Shown here: positions 9,801-16,029 of the stretch, in pieces
Numbering within the stretch: position 1 is the stretch's first letter
How the letters are laid out: every line of letters begins with the position of its first letter
DNA from: BP-133 sp040756995
GTDB taxonomy: Bacteria > Actinomycetota > Acidimicrobiia > IMCC26256 > BP-133
NCBI GenBank assembly: GCA_040756995.1
Contig: JBFLYK010000032.1
Coordinates: 1-64,000, forward strand
Reading direction: 5' to 3'
DNA: 64,000 nucleotides
Notes under the pieces: generated by a model
The model's input: the letters and a program-made list of their open reading frames with translations, nothing else
Told to the model about the DNA's origin: nothing
Databases searched by the model: none
Translations under genes and position numbers: made by a program

Positions 9801-9964
9801 CGGAGCTGATCGCCCTCCACCACCCCGGCCAGGCCGAGCTCGTCGGCGAGGTCGCCCTGCCAGACACCGGGCGCTTCTCCCGACCCCATGTAGTAGTCGT
9901 CAACACCAAGGGCGACTTGCCGGAGGAGGTACTCGGCGTCGGCGAGCTTCGTGATCCGGAGCAC
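6884..9964 (-). CDS. MobF-family conjugative relaxase with RecD-like helicase domain
   Basis: Predicted to nick one strand at an origin of transfer, stay covalently attached and unwind the DNA for conjugation. The 1026-residue protein starts at GTG 9964. The N-terminal TrwC-type relaxase domain has a paired tyrosine (Y24, Y25) and the metal-binding HUH signature GDPQLHSHCVVANL (H161, H163). The helicase half has Walker A APAGFGKTT at about 457-462, Walker B VVLDEL at about 517-522 and CLGDPHQAQSVRAGG just after. The C-terminus is charged, with coiled-coil character. It follows the winged-helix gene by 2 nt. No coupling protein or secretion genes are visible, so the element could at most be mobilised in trans. 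Confidence 0.92.
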   Translation of the reverse strand: MLRITKLADAEYLLRQVALGVDDYYMGSGEAPGVWQGDLADELGLAGVVEGDQLRALLLGRDPTTDTELLPARRPRTVTAFDVTFSAPKSVSLVWAFGSPEVASVASIAHVEAVAVALEFLERRAGATRQVVDGERQRISTGLAAATFVHRTSREGDPQLHSHCVVANLGRRPDGTFAALDATPLYEWGRAAGSVYQEELRRRLTERLGVEWGPDRNGCREMEGFSPGWLRTFSKRTVAIEEYLAGAGPEDPDPKRRMWADEAASLATRPRKDGSLTPEVLRERWQTEADAVGMPTGHALEAQVCGRTLAELRPRLEWDDVVDALIEPEEGLCARRARFNEAHVVERVAALGAGRLPVEAVEDLAGAFLESDHAVRLVDHSGRTSPQYSTVDHLLLEGQVLDLLDGLSVTPVDAIDPTLVEQAIIAEAPGLGDDQADAVRALCDAGPAIRTVIAPAGFGKTTTVHAAAVAASAAGHSVIGLAATNQAAGELRQAGIEAMTIARFALDGSRLPMGSMVVLDELSQVATSDAEIVLSAVAATPGASLWCLGDPHQAQSVRAGGLGAELARLGETGQIPAPELTRNRRQLEPAERQALARYRSGLVATSQAIRKRHGWEHDLGSPHATREALADAVVADIAAHGPAGVVALAVSHADCEDLADRIRHRLGAAGVVSGPELAGPGWGDGERRYAAGDRLLVHGTLWTDGQRLHNGSVVTITTVAADGLQAVNHDGRSITLPRAFVEGHRPDGSPNCSHAWVRTVDGIQGGTWTQVHLLGTAALERFTGYTGQSRSRYATHTWNVTRLPDIDHGGVLADQHTPEQEVLDALRRRPDTGFAIHDAPSRIERLRAERAELRALLRNRPPDRRPAFRQAELALAAAKKELHWAHHRLDRAHQRLEGLGPLSQLRRQGRQDKAATLDRIDTFMDDVRRAEAKIADWERSVEELGPELDRRRQWDADHGWPDERLRTVDDELAEFTRPNQHVELGRAPLLSERRLSPEHGWPDRAAEIALPPLPGPGGGHGIDLGL

Positions 9965-9966
9965 AG

Positions 9967-10623
9967 TCAGGATCCCGCCTTCGGTCTGAACGCCGCGGCG
10001 CCGGGCAACGCCTTCCCGGAGGGATGGCAACTGTCTGTGGCTCGCTGAGGGCTGGGGAATGGGATCGGGGTGGAGGTGGTCGGGGGGCGAGGAGAGGGCG
10101 GGCGAGGGGCGAGGGGGAAGGGGTAGGGCGACGGTTGAGGGATGGAGGGGAGGAGCGGAGAGGAGGATGAGGAGGGCGATGAGGGCAAGGCAATCGTGGC
10201 GGGAGCCGGCCGAGCGAGATCGCTGCCAGCGTCGGCTCGGTGGCCAGCAGCCGTGTGCGATTCCACCGTGGGCGGGAAATCGACACACGTCACGATGCCT
10301 TCCGCCGGCGTGACGACGTAGACGGACTCGACAAACCGGCCTGTGACGCCGTCCCGCCGGTCGCGCCGCTGCACGAGTCCAGCCGTGCACAGCCGAGCCA
10401 GCGCCTGGGCCACCGTTCCGGGTGCCAGCCCCAGGTGGCTCGCGACGAGCCTCACGCTCGTCGTTGCAGTCCACTGGCCGTCCTCGACATGCGTGTCCAG
10501 GGCGACGTCCACGAAAACCGCCCAGGCCGTCGTGCTGAGCTCCTGGACAAGCACCCGGCTGGCCGGCGCCGTCACCATGACGCAGGACGTCGAGGCGTCC
10601 TGATCAGGCGGCGTGGTCGTCAT
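9967..10623 (-). CDS. Winged-helix DNA-binding protein of a mobile element
   Basis: A 218-residue protein with a winged-helix domain over about residues 15-110: SVRLVASHLGLAPGTVAQAL is the helix-turn-helix, followed by a wing with a cluster of Arg and Asp. The last 90 residues are Pro/Ser-rich and probably disordered. It sits between the excisionase (20-nt overlap) and the relaxase (2-nt gap), so it is likely a regulator or plasmid-type replication/transfer factor of the same element. Its candidate target is the repeat and palindrome array at 11086-11186. ATG 10623 is chosen because the domain follows directly; a longer in-frame start exists. The Pro/Ser tail is encoded by an unusual polypyrimidine tract. 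Confidence 0.7.
   Translation of the reverse strand: MTTTPPDQDASTSCVMVTAPASRVLVQELSTTAWAVFVDVALDTHVEDGQWTATTSVRLVASHLGLAPGTVAQALARLCTAGLVQRRDRRDGVTGRFVESVYVVTPAEGIVTCVDFPPTVESHTAAGHRADAGSDLARPAPATIALPSSPSSSSSPLLPSIPQPSPYPFPLAPRPPSPRPPTTSTPIPFPSPQRATDSCHPSGKALPGAAAFRPKAGS
10050..10190. repeat. Polypurine/polypyrimidine tract with G runs
   Basis: About 140 bp of almost pure purine on the plus strand with many GGGG or longer runs, for example around 10078-10130. It lies inside the winged-helix gene, where it encodes the Pro/Ser tail, and ends about 90 bp upstream of the relaxase start. It could form G-quadruplex or triplex DNA; that is an inference from composition. Confidence 0.5.
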
Positions 10624-10807
10624 CGCTGTCACCGTTGATGAGCTGCTCGAGGGCACGCCGGGGCACCACGATCCGCCGGCCAAGGCGAACTGCTGGGAGC
10701 TCATGGCGCGCCACGAGCTCGTAGGCGTGGGCACGGGAGATCCCGAGCGCGGTCGCCGCCTCGGCCACGGTCAGGACGAGCCGGTTATCGCCAAGCATGA
10801 CGTCCAC
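10604..10807 (-). CDS. Excisionase/AlpA-type helix-turn-helix protein
   Basis: A 67-residue protein made almost entirely of a MerR-like winged helix: LTVAEAATALGISRAHAYEL is the helix-turn-helix and LPAVRLGRRIVVPRRALEQL the wing with the typical basic patch. Proteins of this size and shape act as excisionases or directionality factors for integrative elements, or as simple regulators. It is the first gene of the overlapping xis, winged-helix, relaxase operon and is preceded by the long control region. No integrase gene is seen near it in this window, which leaves its partner unknown. Confidence 0.85.
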   Translation of the reverse strand: MDVMLGDNRLVLTVAEAATALGISRAHAYELVARHELPAVRLGRRIVVPRRALEQLINGDSDDDHAA

Positions 10808-11085
10808 CTCTCAGAACGGGCCTCCGATGAGGCTTCTCCAACAACTGGCGGGTGAAGTGCCCGAATGCGACGCCGGCTTCCGGCGGAACGTTGGGCAAGC
10901 GGACTCAGGCAGCGTGCGCCAAGGGCCTGAACGCGATCCTCAACGGCGTTCTGAACGGATGGACGTTGAGCGAGGATTTCTTGGGCTCCTGGTTGACGGC
11001 ACGAGGGGACCACTGGTGGCCAGCTGCCGACTCGCGCCGCTGAAGCCTGAGCCGGGGTCGCGGGCGCCCCGACGATCATGCACTT

Positions 11086-11186
11086 CGGGATTCCCGGTCA
11101 CCTTCCCGGTCAGGTTCCCGAAATGGCCCCCTGAGCAGGATTTTTCGTTCCCGATCGCGATCGGGAACGCAATCTCATTCCCGGTC
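11086..11186. repeat. Iteron-like TTCCCGG repeats flanking a palindrome
   Basis: TTCCCGGTCA occurs at 11091 and 11103 and in degenerate form at 11115, giving an exact 12-bp period. Further TTCCCG copies lie at 11148 and 11178, with inverse copies at 11086 and 11161. Phased direct repeats of this kind are typical of binding sites for replication initiators or regulators of plasmids and integrative elements. The winged-helix protein at 9967-10623 is the obvious candidate binder. Confidence 0.6.
11146..11169. repeat. Perfect 24-bp palindrome
   Basis: The 24 bases from 11146 to 11169 equal their own reverse complement; the centre is GATCGCGATC and the arms are CGTTCCC and GGGAACG. It sits inside the TTCCCGG repeat cluster. 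It is a likely operator for a dimeric protein or a structured origin element. Confidence 0.85.
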
Positions 11187-11384
11187 CGGGTCCCTGTGAC
11201 CGACTCGGTCTGAACGTCCCGTTGACCCAGGAGCCAGTCAACAAGAACCTCAACGCGGCCCTGAACGCGCTCCGCGCCCCCCGCGATCGCGCCGATCGAC
11301 CGGCATCCCCGAGAGCCTCTTTCGATGTCCGTGGCATGCCCTGCCGTGACGCTCGACCTGTAGGCCATCCGCCTACTGGACCAC

Positions 11385-11432
11385 GGCGCACTTGGTCGCG
11401 AACTTGGCCGAGAACTTGGCCGCGCGCTTGGC
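11385..11432. repeat. Four tandem 12-bp repeats
   Basis: Four consecutive 12-bp units share the core CGnGnnCTTGGC: 11385-11396 (most divergent), 11397-11408, 11409-11420 and 11421-11432. They lie 110-160 bp upstream of the MerR/DUF433 start. On the minus strand the repeat would encode a Lys/Ala-rich peptide, but no convincing start precedes it, so a binding-site array is the simpler reading. Confidence 0.6.
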
Positions 11433-11486
11433 CGTCGAATCACCAGCCACAGCAGCAACGAAAGAGCGGGGAGACGGCGCCGGACC

Positions 11487-11543
11487 GCCTGGCTTACATG
11501 CTTGTAGTCTGGTCCGGAGTCGAGTTCGGGAGGAGGTGTTCCG
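11487..11543 (+). promoter_or_regulatory. Putative promoter/operator and ribosome binding site of the toxin-antitoxin pair
   Basis: TACATGCTTGTA at 11495-11506 is a near-perfect 12-bp dyad (5 of 6 pairs), placed where a MerR-type protein would bind to regulate its own promoter. A strong ribosome binding site, GGGAGGAGGTG, ends just before the ATG at 11544. The -35 and -10 elements are not clear. Confidence 0.35.
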
Positions 11544-12197
11544 ATGGCGTATCCGACCCATGTGGCCGCGGCCCTCAGCGGTGCCTCGGTCCGGCAGCTT
11601 CAGTACTGGCGGCAGCGCCGGAACGGGACGCCTCCGCTCCTCGTCCCAGAGACGAGGTCAGGGAGCCGGGTCCTGTACTCCTTCCGGGACGTCATCGCGC
11701 TCCGGACCTTCGTGTACCTGCGCGAGGACCTGTCGCTCCAGCGCATCCGAAAGGCGGTCAGCCGGCTCCGTGAGTTCGGCAGCACCGAGCACTTGTCGAC
11801 CTACCGGCTCTACGCGGCCAACCGCTCGGTCGTTTGGGCGGCGAGCGACGACGGACTCGTCGATCTCGTGAAGAACCCCGGCCAGTACCAGCTGAAGGTG
11901 ACCATGCGGGACGTGCTGGCACCGTTCACGAACCTTCGCGGGGAGCAAGTCGTCGATCTCCTCCGACCGCGACAGCGGCTCCAGGTGGATCCGGAGACAC
12001 GAGGGGGGTATCCGGTCGTCCTCGACACGCGGATCCCCTACGACCTGGTCGGTGAGCTCGTGGCCGACGGGGTACCGCCGGGCGAGGTTGCCTACTTCTA
12101 CCCGCCGGTCACCGCGGCCGCCGCAGCCGACGCCTTCGACTTCCACGTCTTTGCCGAGTCCCTGCGGGGGCACCTCGTCGCTGCTGCGGCCGGGTGA
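11544..12197 (+). CDS. MerR-type HTH protein with DUF433 domain, probable antitoxin
   Basis: A 217-residue protein. Residues 8-85 form a MerR-like helix-turn-helix (ALSGASVRQLQYWRQRR, then VLYSFRDVIALRTFVYLRED), and residues about 150-200 match a DUF433-type HTH with PETRGGYPVVLDTRIPYDLV and LVADGVPPGEVAYFYP. DUF433 proteins are commonly antitoxins for PIN-like toxins. The next gene overlaps it by 4 nt and encodes a PIN-like protein, which supports that reading. It probably represses its own promoter through the dyad upstream. A strong ribosome binding site (GGAGGAGGT) fixes the start. Confidence 0.82.
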   Translation: MAYPTHVAAALSGASVRQLQYWRQRRNGTPPLLVPETRSGSRVLYSFRDVIALRTFVYLREDLSLQRIRKAVSRLREFGSTEHLSTYRLYAANRSVVWAASDDGLVDLVKNPGQYQLKVTMRDVLAPFTNLRGEQVVDLLRPRQRLQVDPETRGGYPVVLDTRIPYDLVGELVADGVPPGEVAYFYPPVTAAAAADAFDFHVFAESLRGHLVAAAAG

Positions 12198-12628
12198 AGA
12201 TCCTCTGCGATCAGGACGTTCCGGAGCCCATCGTCGAGCCGCTGCGCCATCTCCTCCGTCTCCGGCACGACGTCGATCACGTCAACACGCTCGGCTGGGC
12301 TGGGAAGAAGGACCGCTTCCTACTTCCTGACGCCAGGAAGCGCGGCTACAGCGCCCTCCTGACGAACGACTCCAACCAACTCGAGGATCCCGACGAGACG
12401 GACGCGATCCGCAAGTCCGGGCTCCACCATGTCCGGTACAGCCACCGGCACCGGGGAATGACCGGGCTGGCGCTGGCGATGGGCAGCATCCTCGCCGCCA
12501 TGCCCGGGATCGCGGACGCCCTGGAGGTCGCCGACGGCCAGCGACTCGTCCGGGTCATCGCCATCAGCGCCCAGAACCGATTCGAGATCGTCGATCCGAA
12601 GAAGCGTCCGCCCCGGTTCTGGAGGTAG
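12194..12628 (+). CDS. PIN-like domain protein, probable toxin (DUF5615/VapC45-like)
   Basis: A 144-residue protein with the order typical of PIN-like nucleases of the DUF5615/Mut7-C group: an N-terminal strand with acidic residues (MKILCDQDVPEPIV), GHD-like HDVDHVNTLGWAGKKD, then ALLTNDSNQLEDPDE carrying a further acidic residue. If active it would cut RNA, with D6 and D8 and the D in LLTND as metal ligands. It starts at GTG 12194, overlapping the stop of the antitoxin gene (GTGA), so the two are translationally coupled. Assignment as a toxin is inferred from the pairing and the fold-like motifs. Confidence 0.75.
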   Translation: MKILCDQDVPEPIVEPLRHLLRLRHDVDHVNTLGWAGKKDRFLLPDARKRGYSALLTNDSNQLEDPDETDAIRKSGLHHVRYSHRHRGMTGLALAMGSILAAMPGIADALEVADGQRLVRVIAISAQNRFEIVDPKKRPPRFWR

Positions 12629-12800
12629 CGGGAGGCCGGGCTGCCGGGAGCCGCCGGGACCGAATACGGCAACCGTCAACCCACCCTTTAGCCCACCAAC
12701 TCGGCAGAACTGGGCGGACGGAGCGTCACTCGCTGGACGGCACGCCCATTCTGACCTGCACTGATAGGAATCAGGAGTACTTGATGGAACCACTGAGAGC

Positions 12801-12844
12801 GACTTTTAATCCGTTAGGTCAGGGTTCGATCCCCTGGCGGCCTA
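12801..12844 (+). other. 3' fragment of a tRNA-Lys gene, probable attachment site
   Basis: The sequence runs from an anticodon loop CTTTTAA (anticodon TTT) through a correct T arm (CAGGG TTCGATC CCCTG) to an acceptor strand GCGGCCT and discriminator A. Upstream of the loop there is no D arm and no matching 5' acceptor strand, and two of five anticodon-stem pairs fail. This is what remains when an element integrates into the 3' end of a tRNA gene, so it is read as an att half-site at the right edge of the accessory region. The second copy and the integrase are not in the window. Confidence 0.7.
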
Positions 12845-12852
12845 CTCACTCG

Positions 12853-13437
12853 TCAGCTGTCGAGCTGGCCGCGCACGGCGCCGTCGGGGTGCGCCGTCGA
12901 GTGGATGTTGAGGTAGAACCCCTCGGGGTTGTCGACGACCTCCTGGATGCGGTCGGCGGGCGCCGAGGCGGCGCGGTGGTCGGCGTCGTGGGCGTGCTGT
13001 TCGCCGCCGGCGGTGACCTGCACGCAGAACTCGACCGCGTTCGCCCGTCCGGCCAGCTGCTCGTCGTCGAGAAGGTCGATGTGGTGGGGCCCCGTCTCGC
13101 CCTCCGGGCCGCGATGGAGGTGGATGGCCGTCACCTGACCGGCGAGATCCCGCCAGTTCGACCGCAGGCAGACGATCTCCGCCTCCGGGTCGAGCCGCAG
13201 CGCGGCGCTGGCCCGACCCTTCGGGTCGCCGCCGCCGGGGACCTGGGCGCCGGACAGGTCGAAGGAGAACGAGCCCCGCCGGTGCTGGGCCGGCGCTTCG
13301 GCGCCGGCCGGGCGATCACCGTGGCCCGGCGAGCCGCCGCCACCGTGGCCGCCGTGTCCGCCGTGAGCCAGCGCGGCGGTACCCGCCGACACCCACACCG
13401 CCACCACGGTCGCCATCACCAACGGGCGTGTTCGCAC
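12853..13437 (-). CDS. Secreted CHRD-domain protein
   Basis: A 194-residue exported protein. GTG 13437 follows AAAGGAGC and opens a signal peptide (TRPLVMATVVAVWVSAGTAALA), then a His/Gly-rich stretch (HGGHGGHGGGG). The rest is a single CHRD domain: GSFSFDLSGAQVPG, IVCLRSNWRDLAGQVTAIHL, and the end GFYLNIHSTAHPDGAVRGQL. CHRD domains were first seen in chordin and occur in many bacterial secreted proteins; their role is unknown. The His-rich stretch could bind metal. It lies beside the tRNA fragment and is transcribed towards it. Confidence 0.88.
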   Translation of the reverse strand: MRTRPLVMATVVAVWVSAGTAALAHGGHGGHGGGGSPGHGDRPAGAEAPAQHRRGSFSFDLSGAQVPGGGDPKGRASAALRLDPEAEIVCLRSNWRDLAGQVTAIHLHRGPEGETGPHHIDLLDDEQLAGRANAVEFCVQVTAGGEQHAHDADHRAASAPADRIQEVVDNPEGFYLNIHSTAHPDGAVRGQLDS

Positions 13438-13635
13438 AGCAAGCTCCTTTTCCGGCCGCTTCGGTTCTGAAAGGAAGTCGTCACAAACCGGACAGAAGTT
13501 CCGCAGGGAGTCGGGGCCAGGACCGGTGGCGGTGGCGGATTTGCCCGCCGGGAGAGCAGGAGTTTCGCCCCCGCTGCCAAATTTGCTACGGAGAGTGAAG
13601 TTTTGGCTGTCGGGTTCGCCCGGCAGAGGGCCTGC

Positions 13636-16020
13636 ATGAGCTGGGGGGAACCGGTGTCCGGCACCTTGTCGCGGCGCGCCCGCGGGCGCGCCGCTCTCAC
13701 GGCAATCGTGATTGGAGCGGGTCTCGCCGGGGTGACCGGGGCCCGGCCGGTCGGGGCGGCGACGGTGACGGTGGCGGCCGACGCCGACGCCCGGGTGGCG
13801 GAGAGGCAGCCGAACACCAATTACGGCCGCACCTCCGAGCTCTCCACCGATGCCTCTCCGGCGGAGGAGACCTACATCCGGTTCAACGTCTCCGGGACGG
13901 CGGCGCCGATCACGCGAGCCGTGGTCCGGCTCTACGTCACCAACGGGTCGCCGGACGGGCCGGCCATCTATCCGGTGGCAGGCCCCTGGGACGAACGTCA
14001 GATCACCTGGCGGACCAGGCCCGTCCGCGGCGCGGCCGCCCTGGCCGACGTGCCGGCCGTGACGAAGGGCTACGTGGACTTCGACGTGACGGCCGCCGTC
14101 ACCGGTAACGGCAGCTACAGCTTCGCCCTGGCGACCACGTCGCCGGACAGCACGCAGTTCTCTTCCCGGGAAGCCAACAAGAATCGCCCGCAGCTGGTGC
14201 TGACGACCGCCGGCTCGACGTCGACCACCACGAGCTCCAGCAGCACGACCTCGAGCAGTACCACCACGTCGAGCAGCACCACGACGTCGAGCAGCACGAC
14301 GACGTCGAGCAGTACGACCACGTCGAGCAGCACGACGACGTCGAGCAGCACGACGACGTCGAGCAGTACGACGACGTCGAGCAGCAGCTCGACGACCACC
14401 ACGACGCCGCCCCCGGCCGGCACCGTCACGCGCACGTTCGATCCGATGGCCGATGGCTCGGTGGCGCAGGACGACCCCACCGTGAACTTCGGGACGACCT
14501 CGGTCCTCGAGACCGACGGCGTGCCGGTGGTGGAGAGCTACCTCAAGTTTCTGGTCGGCGACGTCACCGGTCCCGTCCGCAGCGCCAAGCTCCGGGCCTA
14601 CGTCGTGAACGGGTCCCCCAACGGACCGGCCGTCTACACCACCGGGGTGGAGTGGTCGGAGACCGGCCTCACCTGGTCGAACAAGCCGGCCCGGACCAGT
14701 GCGGCGTTGGACGACAAGGGCGGAGTGTCGGCCGGCACCTGGGTGGAGTGGGACGTGACCACCGCCGTCCGGGGGAACGACCTGTACAGCTTCAATCTCG
14801 CCACCACCTCCAACGACGGAACCGATGTCGCCTCCCGGGAAGCCGCCACCGACCGCCGACCCCGGCTCGTCGTCACCTTCGAGGGCCAGGCGGCTCCGGA
14901 CACCACGGCACCGGACACCGTGATCGAGTCCGCACCCATCGGTACCGTCCTCGTGGACAACGCCACGTTCCGGTTCTACGCCACCGAAGGCGGCGCCACC
15001 TTCGCCTGCCGGCTGGACTCCGGCAGCTGGGCGCCGTGCTCGTCGCCCCACAGGCTCGAGGGTCTCTCGAACGGGAACCACCTGTTCGCGGTGCGGGCCA
15101 CCGATGCCGCCGGCAACACCGACCCGCTGCCGGCCGAATACGCCTTCACGGTGGCCGTGGTCGACATCCGCCAGGCGCGGCTGGCGCCGGACAGCGGCGC
15201 CCACTTCGGGGCCCACGTCCAGGCCGCCGACCGCACCCAGGCAACCGTGTCTGCCGCGGTGGGCCAGGTCGAAGCGGCGATCGACCGGCCGCTGGCCATC
15301 GACATGTGGTACGAGCCGTGGGCCAACGTCTTCCCGACATGGCGGGAGCAGTGGGACTTCGCCGCCGGACGCATCCCCATGATCTCGTGGGGCAAGTGGT
15401 ACACCGACCAGATCGCCCGGGGCGACCACGACGCTTACATCGCGGCCCGGGCCGACGGGATCAAGGCGCTGGGCCAGCCGGTGATGATCCGCTGGTTCTG
15501 GGAGATGGATGGCAGCCGCAACGCGGCATACGCCGTCTCACCGGCCAGCTTCATCGAGGCCTGGCGCCACATTGTCGGCATCTTCCGGGAGCGGGGGGCC
15601 ACGAACGTGGACTGGGTCTGGTGCCCGAACGCCTCCGGCTTCAACAACGGCGAAGCCCAGGCCTGGTATCCGGGCGACGCCTGGGTCGACTGGCTGTGCG
15701 CCGATGGCTACAACTTCTATCCCGAGCGGAACGACAACCGGAGCTTCGAGACCACCTTCGCCAGCTTCTACAGCTGGGCCCGCCAGCGGCCGAAGCCCAT
15801 CGTCATCGGTGAGTACGGCGCACTTCAGGCCGGTCCCGGGGAGCGGGCCGCCTGGATCGACGCCGCCCGGGCCACCGTCAAGACGACGATGCCCCGCATC
15901 CTCGGACTGTGCTGGTTCCACTCGGTCCACGAGCACGACTGGACGCTCCTGTCGGAACCGTCGGCGATCGACGCCTTCCGCCGCATGGCCCTGGACCCCT
16001 ACTTCAATCCGCCGGGCTGA
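13636..16020 (+). CDS. Secreted GH26-like glycoside hydrolase with two DNRLRE/CBM96 modules
   Basis: A 794-residue exported enzyme. After a signal peptide (AALTAIVIGAGLAGVTGARP) there are two DNRLRE/CBM96-like modules (about residues 42-190 and 260-415), split by a Ser/Thr linker. An Ig-like segment follows (about 420-500), then a C-terminal GH26-type barrel with IRWFWEMDG (acid/base E623) and VIGEYGA (nucleophile E726). GH26 enzymes cut beta-mannan or related beta-glycans; the exact substrate is not visible. ATG 13636 is preferred over an upstream TTG because AGAGGG precedes it. It has no co-directional partner and probably has its own promoter in the 198 bp upstream. Confidence 0.85.
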   Translation: MSWGEPVSGTLSRRARGRAALTAIVIGAGLAGVTGARPVGAATVTVAADADARVAERQPNTNYGRTSELSTDASPAEETYIRFNVSGTAAPITRAVVRLYVTNGSPDGPAIYPVAGPWDERQITWRTRPVRGAAALADVPAVTKGYVDFDVTAAVTGNGSYSFALATTSPDSTQFSSREANKNRPQLVLTTAGSTSTTTSSSSTTSSSTTTSSSTTTSSSTTTSSSTTTSSSTTTSSSTTTSSSTTTSSSSSTTTTTPPPAGTVTRTFDPMADGSVAQDDPTVNFGTTSVLETDGVPVVESYLKFLVGDVTGPVRSAKLRAYVVNGSPNGPAVYTTGVEWSETGLTWSNKPARTSAALDDKGGVSAGTWVEWDVTTAVRGNDLYSFNLATTSNDGTDVASREAATDRRPRLVVTFEGQAAPDTTAPDTVIESAPIGTVLVDNATFRFYATEGGATFACRLDSGSWAPCSSPHRLEGLSNGNHLFAVRATDAAGNTDPLPAEYAFTVAVVDIRQARLAPDSGAHFGAHVQAADRTQATVSAAVGQVEAAIDRPLAIDMWYEPWANVFPTWREQWDFAAGRIPMISWGKWYTDQIARGDHDAYIAARADGIKALGQPVMIRWFWEMDGSRNAAYAVSPASFIEAWRHIVGIFRERGATNVDWVWCPNASGFNNGEAQAWYPGDAWVDWLCADGYNFYPERNDNRSFETTFASFYSWARQRPKPIVIGEYGALQAGPGERAAWIDAARATVKTTMPRILGLCWFHSVHEHDWTLLSEPSAIDAFRRMALDPYFNPPG
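14215..14403 (+). repeat. 15-bp tandem repeat encoding a Thr-Thr-Ser-Ser-Ser linker
   Basis: About ten units of a 15-bp repeat (ACGACGTCGAGCAGY type) in frame with the GH26 gene, encoding TTSSS repeats. Differences between units are mainly synonymous, suggesting expansion followed by drift. This is an interdomain linker typical of secreted actinobacterial hydrolases and probably an O-glycosylation region. Not a CRISPR: units are contiguous, without spacers. Confidence 0.9.
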
Positions 16021-16029
16021 TCCTTTCGG

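Larger units (their letters stand above)
10808..11543. other. Gene-free control region of the mobile remnant
   Basis: About 736 bp between the divergent excisionase and MerR/DUF433 genes without a convincing gene. It holds TTCCCGG-type repeats with a 12-bp period, a perfect 24-bp palindrome, four 12-bp tandem units, and an imperfect long inverted repeat: GGCTCCTGGTTGAC near 10984-10997 is echoed in inverse near 11227-11245, along with neighbouring CTGAACG/CTCAACG motifs. The density of repeats resembles a plasmid-type origin, an oriT or a multi-operator region. Which of these it is cannot be decided from sequence alone. Confidence 0.6.

Noticed and set aside
12770..12844. A complete tRNA-Lys gene
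   Set aside because: The D arm and 5' acceptor strand are missing and the anticodon stem is mispaired; only the 3' part is intact, so it was recorded as an att-like fragment.
14215..14403. Short tandem repeats suggesting a CRISPR array
   Set aside because: Units are 15 bp and contiguous without spacers, and they stay in frame as a Ser/Thr linker.
12853..15429. A minus-strand frame of 858 codons open through the GH26 gene
   Set aside because: Only its last 194 codons (from GTG 13437) have a signal peptide, a family domain and a ribosome binding site; the rest is antisense to the hydrolase gene.
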